This document shows, in pieces, positions 10,495-22,442 of a stretch of DNA of 64,000 nucleotides. Source of the stretch: Synaphobranchus kaupii (Eukaryota; Chordata; Actinopteri; Anguilliformes; Synaphobranchidae); assembly GCA_029718625.1 (NCBI GenBank), contig CM056389.1, forward strand, positions 14,289,723-14,353,722. Reading direction: 5' to 3'. The notes under the pieces are model-generated. The model was not told the DNA's origin. It made no database searches and worked only from the letters and a program-made list of their open reading frames with translations. The number at the start of each line of letters is the position of its first letter. The stretch's first letter is position 1. The position numbers and the translations under genes were made by a program.

Positions 10495-10964
10495 GTGTGT
10501 GTGTGTGTGTGTGTGTGTGTTTGCGCCCACCTGTGAGTGCATGTGCCTGTGTGCATATGTTTGTGTGTACCCACGTACGTGTGTGCGTGTGTTTGTGTCC
10601 ACGTGTGTGCATATGTTTGTGTGTACCACGTACGTGTGTGCGTGTGTTTGTGTCCACGTGTGTGCATATGTTTGTGTGTACCACGTACGTGTGTGCGTGT
10701 GTTTGTGTCCACGTGTGTGCATATGTTTGTGTGTACCACGTACGTGTGTTTGGGTCCGCGTGTGTGCATATGTGTGTGTGTACCACGTACGTGTGTGCGT
10801 GTGTTTGGGTCCGCGTGTGTGCGTGTGTTTGTGCCCACGTGTGTGCATGTGCCTGTGTGCATATATTTGTGTGTACCCATGTACGTGTGTGCGTGTGTTT
10901 GTGTCCACGTGTGTGCATATGTTTGTGCGTGCCCACGTACGTGTATAGGTGCGTGTGTGCGTGA
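10495..10964. repeat. 55-bp GT-rich minisatellite, about 7-8 copies
   Basis: Starts with a (GT)n run at about 10495, then units spaced 55, 55, 55, 47 and about 93 (two shortened units) and 56 bp, measured at CCACGTACG (10571, 10626, 10681, 10736, 10783, then about 10876 and 10933). Most units carry the palindrome CACGTACGTG (six intact copies) and many carry the E-box CACGTG (five copies). Several long frames on both strands cover it, and their Cys-Val or His-Thr composition shows they are artefacts. Confidence 0.95.
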
Positions 10965-12684
10965 GACGGAGAGCAAGTTGTCCCAGTGGATCGGCAGCAG
11001 TAGGAGAAAAGAGGTAAACACACATTGAGGAGAAAAGAGTGTGGAGGCCAGATCTCATTTTAATAATGACACCCCCCCCCACCACCACCCCCAAATAAAA
11101 AAAAATATGTCGGGGGGGCAGTGAAACGCCATCCTGTGAAACGCATTTAGAGAGAGTTCCATGATGATGGATTACTGGCGACGGCAGGCCAGGATTTTGA
11201 GGGTGTTATGGGAGCCTCGGGGGAAGTGGGGGGAGGGGTTTGGGGAGTTGTCGTGCCGTGTTCTGTGACAGGCTAACGCGCAGCGGGCTAGCCGTGGGAG
11301 CAGATTACAGCACTCAGGATATTGAAGTCCAGGATTCAGTCCCGCTACATAAGGACATCATCTCTAGCTCTCCGCGCTCCCTCGGGCTAACGCCGGGAAA
11401 ATAGCGGTCGCCGCTCGCAGCGGAGAGAGTCGGGCTTCGGGCCCTGTTGCACATCTGGAAAAAGCCAAAACCGAGGCCTTTGAACATGAGGGACGGTAAA
11501 AAGAAGGGAAGGGGGAAATAAAACCAGGGCGAGCGGCTGTGCATGACAAATCCTAACCCCTGTCACCGGGGATGTTGTTTGAAATGGGAGATTAGTCTTT
11601 GGACGACGCACAGAGAATTTTCGAAAGGCAGGCGCAGGAGGGAAATAAACCGAGTGTAGCCCGAGCGCTCAAGCGAACGGACGATGTCAGCTAAACTTAA
11701 AATCGCGTCCGGCTGTGAATTCATAACCCTCTTCCTCGACCGTGGATTCGTTCATAAGGTGTGCCCTCACGATTTAGGGATCGTGTCATTGACCTGGCAG
11801 CTTTGCCCGAGGTATCGGGGCGACGCGGACAGCCGCGCCAACTCTGAAGCATAATCAATTTCGAGCAGCTTGGTTACGTCGAGGCCCCCAAAAATTGCCT
11901 CCAATCACAACTCTTATCCACACGTGGACAGTCAGAATTCACCAGCAGGGAGCACATAATTCGTTTCTGATCCACTCAACTGTTTATGGTTGCCATGGAG
12001 AATGTATTATTACTTTATTTTTGACGCCATAAAAATGTCACTGAGCCACCTAACTATCTGAGTCATGCAATTTTACCACCTGACTAACCTACTTTTCTGC
12101 AGTGGGGAGCTTCTAAACACTTCTAACCGACACACTATACCATATGCACATATTACAGAAGCACACTTCACAGGTCTGTTACCACTTAATTATAGAGTTA
12201 TAGACGTGCTACTGCCATTGCAAGTTCACGTTGTATTTTCACAATAACATCATCTGTGTAGCTTGCGGTGCGTGTTGTAGTTGACTTCGTTAAAGAGACA
12301 AAGCGCCCACAGGCTGTTTCAGTTATTTTCACTTCATTATTGTTTTTCACTTTTTTTTTTGTTTGTTTTTTTTGTGTTTGTGTATGCAAAGAATCCAAGA
12401 AGGCTCTTAGGACCAAAGCTTTGGGCATATTAACTCACACTGACCTATCGACCGATCTTATAAAAAAGACCATGTGACGGATTCACACGCGCGTTCCCCC
12501 GATGAGATGCCCATCACCGGCAAGGACGCTCGGAGTGTGCAGCTCAGCACAAACACAGAGAAAGGAGAAGACGGAGGCGAGGAGAGGAAATCGATATTTG
12601 ATGAGGGCTGTTGAAGTGAAATCCCACTTCAGCTTCAAATATTACCTTTTAGGCCTATTTATTTTTTATTATTTCCCTCTGCAA
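10965..12684. other. Unique non-coding DNA, GC-rich early part
   Basis: Contains low-complexity C- and A-runs at about 11069-11107, a G-rich tract at about 11218-11247 with quadruplex potential, and a moderately CpG-rich stretch at about 11340-11700. T-rich DNA lies at about 12350-12375. No gene was recognised. Confidence 0.5.
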
Positions 12685-12711
12685 CCCCCCCCCCCCCCCC
12701 CCCCCCCCCCC
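12685..12711. repeat. Poly-C tract (27 C)
   Basis: Uninterrupted run of 27 C, counted directly. It is the longest homopolymer in the window and is prone to sequencing-length error. Confidence 0.9.
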
Positions 12712-14980
12712 GTCCCAACGGCTTGCTTTTACATAAAAGCCATTCAGCAACTCATTTTCTTAAAAAAAGAGAGGAGCCGGTTATTGTTACACATTGGCGG
12801 GGCGTGTTCTTTCATTGCACGTGCCCAGTAATGAGGTTCGGTCCCCAAAAACATAAAAGTGCACGGACCTCGCTAATATAGATAATGCACAGAATCGAAA
12901 CCAAAACATGACTGAAACGAACCCCATTAGGAGGCAAGCCCGCTGAATATTCGATTGTGGCTTAAGGGGGTAGTTAGAGGCAGATTCGACTGCACTGTTC
13001 CACAGTAAACGAGTGGCCTTAGACCAAGCTCACCCTGCCGCTGTAACACATACATTCCAGAGGATTCTGGGGTTAATAGGCCCCAGATGCACAGATGAAA
13101 CTGCCTTAACAGTGCAACCATGGTGGGTGCAAATCTGAGTTACGCCAAGGATGAACTCACACAAGGATTCCTCCACACTGTGAAGCATCCAATCCAATTC
13201 TGCTATGCTAAATCCTTAATAATAGTCCTGAATTTTCCATCTTCCCCAAAGGGGAAGCTTCCAGCCCTCTGTTGTCTTCGCTCACTATAGTAACAACTGG
13301 AATCTATAAATCTTTCTCACATTTTTTTTCCCCCTCACACTGTCGCTTGGAATCCTTTAAAAACCATAAGCATCGAAGCTCTGCCATGGTAGATAACTGA
13401 AAAACGTATCAGAGATATACTTTCATGAGAAGGTTAAAAAAAAGAAATCAATAACATATTTTAAAGGCTTGTCATTACAGCAGGAGAACTTGACACTGTT
13501 ATTGAGTTTACCTTGCCGGTTGATGACGAAGCATGAAAGTTGAGAGTCAAAACGGATGGATGCAATGACCTGGAAGACGAACCTTCTCATTGAGAAAAAG
13601 GTGCCCTCTTTTAGTAGGGCACTTAGCTCTGACACAAGCAACCGGGACACTGGAGAAAATTTTTAAATGTTACAACAGTTAAAAAAGGTTTTAGCTGTTT
13701 TTATAGTGTGTTCTAGTCTTCCAGATGAACGGTGGAGCATCTGGTGGACAGATGCGTGAAGGAAACCGCAAAGCCAGGGGGACAGCGATGGAAACTGTTG
13801 ACTGTACTGAGCAGGACGGGCAAAGAGAGTCACCAAGCATTCCTCTGATGTTCCCGAAAGACTGAACCCATGTACCGTACGCTGACACGAGACGCTTGGG
13901 AAATAAACAGATATAAAATGAATCTGACATTGAAACCACCTCAGGAAGAAGAAAAAAAAAAGAAAGCTAAGCAGAGACTGAGATTAATACAAACCTCGCC
14001 GTCTTAGGCAATTCCATATCTTCTCAATGCTAATTTGTGATACTCAGATTCACGCTGAGATGGGATTAATGGTGCATATGAAAACCTTATCCATTCGGTT
14101 TCTTACACCGATCCTTTCTTGGCTTTATCTCCCCATGTGACTGTTTCGCATGTGATTACAGTGATGACTCAGATATAAAGAGGCGTGAAAGTGGACTGAA
14201 GAGAGGCCTCTGCATGAAGACCGCGCCTGCTCCTCGTTTATCGTTTCCTTCAAACGCCATGGCCAGAAAGCCTGCTGTCATAATGTACCGTCACCACAAT
14301 GTGGAAGGTAAAGGGAATTGATTCGTGAGATTTAATGCTCTTTCACAAACTAAAGGCAAGCCTCTTTAGACTGCGATTCAGCGCGATGATGAACTCATCA
14401 CCGATAGGCTGCATCTGTCAGCGAGTGAGCCAATACGCTCGTCTCTTCTAGGATTCCGCGAAGACCTTCATCTTTCATCGCAGGAATCCATGTCTGCCTC
14501 GGCAAAAACCAGCAGAAACACCACAAAAATCATCCGGTGAAATAAAACGCTGCACCGCTGTGACAAGGCTGGAAACGTACACAAAGCATTGATCCATGGA
14601 AAAGTAGCTCAGTATGAACCTGCATGAGAATTCAGGCCTCGTACCGAAGCTCTCCCCACCTGAATTAATACATACTGATCCACCGTTTCCTTCACTTGTA
14701 ACCTGCCATCTCAGCGAGGCAGCGTGATGGTATCAGCCAGGATAAAATATGTCTCAAATTCCCCATGTTTAAGGCTTTTTTCAAATGGAATGCGAATGCC
14801 GGTTTACGTTATCCCATTTCATGTGAATGAAGGCCAGTGGCAGGCTTACTTTTTTTCACACGTCAATACGACAGGAGTAATCTTTAGAATCGGTACATGT
14901 ACATTTTCGCATACGAGACGTCTACACAGACTGTCAAGCTGAAAGACAAACTTTTAACTGCATGAACAACAAGAGGCCCA
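12712..14980. other. Unique non-coding DNA
   Basis: Mixed to AT-leaning composition with no repeats of note. The segment about 14010-14250 has several homeodomain-type TAAT and TGACTCA-like sites, but conservation cannot be judged from one sequence. Confidence 0.5.
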
Positions 14981-15064
14981 GGGACTACACTACACAACAG
15001 ATCCAGGGACTACACTACACAACAGATCCAGGGACTACACTACACAACAGATCCAGGGACTACA
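14981..15064. repeat. 25-bp tandem repeat, 3.4 copies
   Basis: Units begin GGGACTACACTACACAACAG at 14981, 15006 and 15031, with a partial unit at 15056. The three full units are identical, indicating recent duplication. Confidence 0.95.
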
Positions 15065-15313
15065 CAAAAAATAACGCAAATAGTAATTACGTCGACAGCT
15101 TTTCTCCAGACCCAGAACGTGAGGCCCTTGTTCATTTATTGATGTATGCACTCATTCAGCAACTGAAAGGAGGATGGCTAAAAACACGTTACCTGCAGAA
15201 TTATCCATACCAGAAATTCAGACAAGACTGTCGACTCCACCTCCAATATATAATGAACTAAACTCATATAATAAACGCAAATAATAATGCACGCGACACC
15301 ACACACAGCTGCA

Positions 15314-15720
15314 CAGTGGGCTGCTGGATGGCTCAGTTGGCTAAGGCACCATGTTGTTGCGCATGGATCAGATCCGGCCCGTCATCCGGCCCCCAGCGCT
15401 GTCTGTGGCCGGTAGCTCCATGGTGATTGCGTTGCCCAGGGTGTGGAAGGGTTCAGTCGGTTAGGGGTCTGCGTTTCATCGCTCTCTAGCGACTCCCGCT
15501 GGTCGATCGGGTGCCCATGGACTGCATGTCAAAGCCACATATGATAGGTCTTCCTCTGACTCCACTCTGCGAGCTTTAGCTGTAGTCTGTGGTGTGAAAA
15601 GAAGCAGGCTGGTGACACCGCGTGTTTCGGAGTTGATCCGCGAATGACGATAACAGGTAGTTAGAGATACAAATTAGTGCAGGAATTGGACATGTTCAGC
15701 CCCATGTGGGCGCCAATTAA
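15314..15720 (+). mobile_element. tRNA-derived SINE-like element
   Basis: A perfect RNA polymerase III A-box match, TGGCTCAGTTGG, lies at 15329-15340. A degenerate B-box, GGATCAGATCC (9 of 11 to GGTTCRANYCC), lies at 15365-15375, the right distance downstream. The following 340 bp are GC-rich up to about 15660 and end in AT-rich DNA near 15716, which fits a SINE body and tail. No clear target-site duplication was found, so the edges are approximate. A tRNA gene is unlikely because no cloverleaf forms. Family not recognised. Confidence 0.6.
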
Positions 15721-18259
15721 ATTATTTTAAAACGCTGCAGTTTAATCAGGGACATCATTGTTTTATGTTCTATGTATCCGCAGTTTGACATGGCAAGGAT
15801 ACAAAATGCCGTTTTCCAACCACTCTCACAACCTATTGAAGCAACATAATTCAGACCATTTGTTTGGTTACATCCTGATATTTGAGAAGAAATTGAAATT
15901 GCTTGCAAAAAATATGGTGATTGAATGTTATGACGAGTCTATCACACAACAAAGGCACCATGCATTTTGGCCCTGACCTGCCCTCACACGTCACAACAGG
16001 ACTCGCAGTAGTTTTCCAGACATGGAGAAATCTTAATGGCAGTTTTATGCAGGGTTTATAAGATTATCAAAATGTTCAGCGGCGTTCTCGGAGGGGTACA
16101 AGATAGTATCTTTTTTTTACTACAAAGTTAAATGAGTGCGTTAGCAGCTGTGTTTTGAAACCAGTGGTAGCAGTACATTCAGCACTATGTGTGCCCTATA
16201 GGTATCCATAATTGTGCCTTTTCATCCCAGAGGCGGTTGGCAGTTACATTTCAAGGCGTTTAAATGTGAAGTCATTGGATCCATGGCAACTGAGTGAGCG
16301 TGTCAGGCAGGCAGACTAAGACAGAGAGACCGTGTTATTTCGTAGTGAGGAATGGACCTACAAGAAGGAAAGAGTTTTGTCTGACGGGCTTTGATGAGGA
16401 AGAAGAAGTCGATATATAAATACACTGGGTGGACGCATTATGATTCTGTATTACTATTGATCAGAGGCTTTTTTTTCCCTGCGCGCGAGCGGGGAGTCGC
16501 GGAGCTATTCCACGACTCAATTAGGCCGTATTGAAAGTACCGTCACTCACTCAATTGCATTAGCATTAAAGAAGACCTCCTCTGTTTGTTTGAAACGAGG
16601 TGATTGAAATTCAGGGCCCGCGCTCCGGGCGGCGAGTCGTCTTACGGGATCGCACCGTCCGTCTTTCTCCGGGAGAAAAAGCGGCTGCCGGGGGAAGAAT
16701 CCCAATTCGGCCTACCTCTTGTGTGCAAAGACGCTTCTCCCCGATCAATGCTCAAAAAATGAGCCGGTGAGCACTTCAGCACTAATTAATTGACGCTTAA
16801 GACACAAAGTGCCTGCTAAAGTCGATGATGTGGGCTCTGGGCTAACGTGGCCAAGAGCCTAAACAGAGAAGTCAACAAACAGTAGACTCCGCCAAAACCG
16901 CAGAGGTGGAGAACACTGTCCCTCTTTCTTCCCCTAAACACCCCCCCCCCCCCCCGCACACCCCACCCCATTGGCAGGCGACGGCTCTTGGGGCTCCAAC
17001 GGGCCACGCGGACCCCTCTCAGAGCATTTCCTTCCTCTTGTGGCCCTCTCGCCTCCGAGCATTTCATCCCATGACAAGACTGACAAGGCTCCCCCGAGCG
17101 AGTCGAGTAAAGACTCTAACGCGAGAGAACCGGGACAGCTGTAGAAAGGCGCGGGGCCCCTCCGCACCCGTCCCCGTCGGGATCGATATCTCGATATCTC
17201 CGCTGAACCCCGGGAATTTCACACGGCGAAGCCCTTCCCGGCTGAGGATTGTGTCCGTTTCTTCACGGCTCAAGATGAAAGGAAAACGAGGTGCCGCTGA
17301 CATTAAATCGGAGTTACCTGAACTTCCCTTGGAGGCCGCTTGTCACATATTTCATTACCACACAGGTAACAACCGCGAGGAAAATAAGTGGCATCAGAGC
17401 CGCAAAGTGGTGCCACTTTTATTCCATGCAGAAACCCAGACCATGTAGCAGTTTGGTTTGGGAAAGCGCTGAGATGTTATTACAGTTAAATGACACCATA
17501 ACATTCCAACGGCCTCTTTTACAAATTTCGGCGGACAGTCGACAAAGCCACAATTCACAGCTCCTCTATTATTTTTATTAGTATTATTTTTGTATTTTTT
17601 TTAAATGCGTCCCATTACCAGTGAGAGATTGAAAGGGAGGATTGCACTGTGTGATTAAATTTTGTCGGGGAATGGGAGTTTTGTCTCATTTCATTAAAAA
17701 CGCAACAAATTATGCACGAGCAAAGTGTGAGAAGCGCATTATTTACCAGTGTGCGCGCGCGCCTCGACGGTGCGGAACGACGCAATATTAGAAGTTCGGA
17801 AGCCCCCTCTGGCTCGGCGGTCGGTGCTTATTGTCTTTTCCTGCATCAACACCTGCTCTCACCATTCAAACACGAGCGAGGAACAAGAGGCCAGGTGCAC
17901 TGTGAGGGAAATAGGATCATGTCTCGCTGAGAAGACAGAAAAAACAACAACGCAAAAACAAACAAAGAAATGTCAGAAGTAGAAAAAAACAAAGATGCTG
18001 ACGAACTGAAGTTTCCAACTGCTGTGCTGTGCATGGGGGGGGGTTACCGTTTAGCCCATCTTTTTGAAGTTTGCCTTTATCTCCCGACGTGTTTCCTGCA
18101 TTGTCAGCTGGGCTTTGTGATTGGCTAAACACCCCCACGGCTCTCGGACGGTCGCTCTTGTGAATCCCGTCTTATGTGAGAAAGGCAGTGCGTGCAACAA
18201 AGATTCTCCTCTCCGACCGTAGTCCTTAACATCTGCTGATCGAGGGTACTGAAGGATGT
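15721..18259. other. Unique non-coding DNA
   Basis: Contains a run of 15 C at 16941-16955 and a moderately CpG-rich stretch at about 17060-17300 that includes a short tandem of CGATATCT (about 17184-17199). The segment 16500-16620 carries several ATTA/TAAT motifs. No gene was recognised. Confidence 0.5.
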
Positions 18260-18260
18260 T

Positions 18261-18291
<31 letters not shown>

Positions 18292-18296
18292 GTGTG
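18260..18296. repeat. (TG)n microsatellite
   Basis: About 18 TG units with one CG interruption. Confidence 0.95.
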
Positions 18297-18654
18297 ATAA
18301 TGTGTGAATACAACACGGGGAAAGGGTTTGGCCTGTTAGTACGGACCCTTGTGGTTAGCTTGGGGTGTGCGTGTTGCTGTTTAAACTAAACCTTTTTCCC
18401 ATGAGTTTGTTGTCAAACCATGTTGACATGAACTGGCATAAAAAAAAAATTCTAAATTCCATGTTAATTGCATGAAAACCAGTGACTGAGGCTCGGGTAA
18501 ACAAGAGAAAGACGCCAAAATGTGACAGAAGCTAACTCAACAGTCCTTACCATCTGTCTCCTTTCCCATGGTTTAGAAACCAACTCACACTTCAGTTACT
18601 GGCCTAACCTGTCTGTCACCCTTCAATTCAAAGCCAACAAGCAAGGGTGTGGGT

Positions 18655-19078
18655 TCTCTCGCTCTCTCTCTCTCACTCTCTCTCTTCCTCCCTTCTCACT
18701 CTCTCTCGATCTCCCCTATCTCTCCCTCCCTTCTCACTCTCTCCCTTCTTCTCGCTCTCTCTCTCCCTTCTTCTCGCTCTCTCTCCCTCCCTCTCTCACT
18801 CTGACGACCACCCTTCTCTCTCTCCATCTCTCTCTCTCTCCCTCTCTCACTCTGACGACCTCCCTTCTCTCTCTCCATCTCTCTCTCCCTCCCTCTCTCA
18901 CTCTGACGACCTCCCTTCTCTCTCTCCATCTCTCTCTCCCTCCCTCTCTCACTCTGACGACCACCCTTCTCTCTCTCCATCTCTCTCTCTCTCCCTCTCT
19001 CACTCTGACGACCTCCCTTCTCTCTCTCCATCTCTCTCTCTCTCCCTCTCTCTCTCTCCCTCTCCCTCTCTCACTCTC
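18655..19078. repeat. CT-rich tract containing a 51-bp minisatellite
   Basis: The anchor CTGACGACC recurs at 18801, 18852, 18903, 18954 and 19005, every 51 bp exactly. It alternates CCACCC and CCTCCC after the anchor and is embedded in (CT)n/CCCT DNA. Because 51 is a multiple of three, several frames stay open through it: 214 and 157 residues on plus, 111 and 116 on minus. They are compositional artefacts. Confidence 0.97.
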
Positions 19079-19169
19079 CTCCAAACGGCGAGCTGCCTCT
19101 TCTGCAGCACAATGCTTTAGCCCTCACAGACGTCAGCTTCGCTGCGCTGTACAAGAGGGCCATTAAGAT

Positions 19170-19565
19170 AGCGGCATTGTTGGCACGCGCCTACACGTCT
19201 ACGCCCCGTCTCTGACGGGGGCGCGCTCTCAGCGCCATTTCCGTCGAGGCGCGGGGGACGGGTGCGCTAAGCGCGCCCGCGCCGCGGAGGGTGCTATGAA
19301 CAGGAGCGCAGACAGAACGACGGGTTATCTCGCCGCCCCCGCGATGGCCTGAGATTAAGGGAGGCGCTAGGACGCGAGCGAACCGCGAAGCACAGCGCAG
19401 GCGACGCAGCTCTTCCTCGAGAGACGCGGAGGGGAGGACACTGACGACGAGGATCGGATCGGGGCGGCGCGTGGGCGCCACGACGACAGCACTTTCCCGG
19501 CGTTTACAGCCGGGCGGTCCCTTGCAGACGACCTGCGTGCGGTGTGCGGCCCAGATTCCGGGGAA
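19170..19565. other. CpG-rich block
   Basis: Very dense CpG, for example around 19215-19280, against a CpG-poor flank. It is island-like and could mark a promoter or unmethylated enhancer. A 126-residue minus-strand frame (19191-19571) is Arg/Ala-rich with no domain. No TATA element or recognisable first exon was identified. Confidence 0.6.
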
Positions 19566-21730
19566 TGCCAAAGGCTGATCGTCAGAATTCCCTGGTATCA
19601 GGCATGTTTTGACAAACCCAGCTGAAAATGGCCATACCGGAATGTTCCATACAAGTGAAAACCACCGCAGACCTTCAACTTCAAACTCTCGCTTATAAAC
19701 ATAGGTTAAAAGTTGTGTGTACAGTTCATCTTCTGCTTTGCAGTCCTGGTTTCTGTCAGAATTTACCGTCTTTCATACAATAATACAGGGTTTTGTCTTT
19801 AAAGTAGGAATTCAACAGGCCATCTTTAGATGCACAAAGAAACTTCCAGAACATTAATAATCAAGCCTACCAAAACATACGACCCCCAGGCAAGCTAGGT
19901 GATTATGTATGACAGCTCATTGGCGGATTGTGACATAATTTCATTGTAAATTACAGCCATCATTGGTATAATTACCAAGTCAAGCAAGTGCGTTACTATG
20001 GCTATACAGTCCATGGTATATGCTTGTGTGTTAATGTGCTTTGTTAGGCTTTTTTTAACGTCACAGGCAGAGAAGCGTGGCTTTGATTCTAATGAGCTTC
20101 ATTTCCACGACCGCACGGCATATTCCAAATGCTAATATGGCAGCTGTGTGAAAGATCCGATTGGTATTCATGAAAGCCAAATGAAATAAGGGCCTGTGAA
20201 CAAAAGACGAACATTCTCATCGGCTTTCTTTGTACGACTGTGCTTCATAATATAAAAAAACCAGGCGCAACAAATCTGACGGGTTCATTTCAAGCCTTGC
20301 TTTTGACCACCAATGTTTTTATTGCGCGGCACGAATACGAATACGTGCAAAGCCTTTCTTTCTTTCTTTTTTTTTTTTTAAAGCTTGTGGGAAAGCAGTG
20401 AAGTGCAGTTTGTTTCGGGAAGTTGTCTGGCCCTCACAAACGCTGTTAAAGCCCTAAAACTCTCACTTTCCTCGATCTAGCGTCGCGCTTTTACCACATT
20501 TCCATTCAGGTTTAACGATCAGGTTTAAAGTTGCGACAGCTACGATGAGAACCGACGCTGTCAGGGGGATTCCCAGGGGGGTTTTTGTCATTGTCAGTCA
20601 TACTCAGCGAAAATGCCTCACCAAGGAAACAAAAAAAAAAAGTAAATAAACAAATAAAAATATATAACATAAATGATCTTGTTCCAGAAACAATGCAATT
20701 TCCAGCATGGTACACCCACACTTTTTTTACACAAGGACCACGGCCTGGAACGGTGACCTTTTCGTAAAACCGGGGAAGTGTCTGTTTGTTTTCACGATAA
20801 ACCAAGCCAAATTACACTTACTTGGGTACCGTTGTGCCTTCCCAAACAAATACACCCAGATAATCAAAGTTAGCACACTGCTAATTAAGCCCTCTTTCAA
20901 ATAAATACGCCACACAATGCATGCATTTAGTTCACACTAAATATATTCCAAGCGTGATCAAAGCTAGCAGTTTTCCCATGAGCATGGGAATTAATGGTGT
21001 TTTGCAAACAACAGTCCAAAGTGCATTCACAAAACAAATACTGCTATCTCCAATTATTCTACCTGTTAGAACACGTAGCCAGTGCAAACCGCTTAAACTG
21101 CAATCCAGTTATTTGTGTCAATGATTTTAAAGGGGACTAAATATTTATGCGCATATTTCGAGATTGCGGCTTTCCGGGCCACTGGAAAAAAAGCGAACAT
21201 CTCAGCGTTTGCCTTTAATGGAACGCAGTTTAATTCCAAAAATATTCCAGCTCCTCAAGCTCGCACCAAGGCTGAATATTCCCACCGCACTTTCATATCA
21301 AAGAGGAACGCTTCAGCCAGTTCACTCACTTTTGTCTTTCCCAAACTTTTAAACACATGATTATAACTCGTGCGGGAGTTCCCGCCTCCATGTTCTGCCG
21401 CTACCCTACAGGGGGTTATCCAATAAATCTTTCACCAATCAGTGATGCTAACGTAGTCAAAGGAAGTCTTTTGTTACCCTTGGAAACAATTATACAATGG
21501 AGTTTCAGGCCCAGAAAGCTTGATTCATCATTCAAAGAGTTAAATTTGGTCTGGCCCCTCCCCTGGTTCCACCATCTTACTGGCTGCTCATTAAGGCTTG
21601 GCATTGATTAGTGTTTGGCACCAGACAGATATTTTCAGGTATGTCTCATGACTAATAGCAGCTAGTAGTTTTCTGTTCTCTTTTAAACAGGAATGTACAC
21701 AGGAATTTTGGAAATACGGTAGCTTTCCCC
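19566..21730. other. Unique AT-leaning non-coding DNA
   Basis: No repeats or genes. The parts 19880-20190 and 21400-21620 are rich in homeodomain-like TAAT/ATTA words and have the mixed composition typical of conserved vertebrate enhancers. That is only a compositional impression. Confidence 0.45.
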
Positions 21731-22442
21731 TTTTTGACCGGGTGACATCCGGAGCGCTCGTCTGGTGACGACATTCCCGTGTCCTGACTCCTGTGAAGGA
21801 CAGCGGGAATTCTGGCCGCCCTTCTATGCCGAGTGTCTATGCCCAGTGATAGGCCCCATGCTGGGAGAGCTGGCGTTAGTTATGGCGGGGGGGGGGGGAA
21901 GCTATCGCTCGCTCTCCATTTCTCGCTCGACTCCGCCCACCTGGAAAGGGGGAAGGGGGGCTGCAAGGTCACGTCCGCTGCGCGAGTCGCGGGCCGCGGA
22001 GCGACAATATGCTGGCCCTGGCGGCACAAGGGGCGGTAACAGCCTCGCCGCACGGAAGCTGGCGGGACACCCGCTCACAGCAGCGTTTTTAAAGTCCCGC
22101 CGCTGGGCTTGGGGGTCGGGGGATCGAGGCTCTCCGTCCGAACGCAAAGGAGCCGCTATCCCCCCCCCCCCCACCCCCCCAGAGAGAGTAAACAACTCCA
22201 TTGATCCGCAGGGACACGGATTTACCTTAAGCCGAGAGGATTCAGCCCGCTCAAGAGGTAATCGCTCACGAATACGCCGCCCCCGGTCGCGTGGGGGGGC
22301 CCGGCTTTGCGAAACGAACCTGCGCCGTGATCGGCCTGTGCGTGCGTCAGACGGTGTCGCTCCCAAAAAAAACAACCATTCTAGAAGGTGTGAATCCTCG
22401 CAGTCCCAGATAAGAGGGGTAGGAGACCCGAGCCGCTCGTAA
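21731..22442. other. CpG-rich block
   Basis: CpG-dense DNA with G12 (21887-21898) and C13 (22160-22172) runs. Overlapping 225-residue plus and 193-residue minus frames cover it and are Arg/Ser/Pro-rich without domains. Frames open on both strands are expected in GC-rich DNA. Confidence 0.55.

Noticed and set aside
10238..11094. Frames of 157-248 residues on both strands
   Set aside because: Translations of the GT-rich 55-bp minisatellite.
15314..15400. Functional tRNA gene
   Set aside because: A-box is perfect but no cloverleaf or acceptor stem can be drawn.
18522..19166. 214-residue Ser/Leu-rich repeat protein
   Set aside because: Explained by the 51-bp in-phase CT minisatellite; open on several frames and both strands.
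21765..22442. 225-residue plus frame with 193-residue antisense frame
   Set aside because: CpG-rich DNA lacking stops on both strands; Arg/Ser/Pro/Gly-rich, no domain, and it spans G12 and C13 runs.
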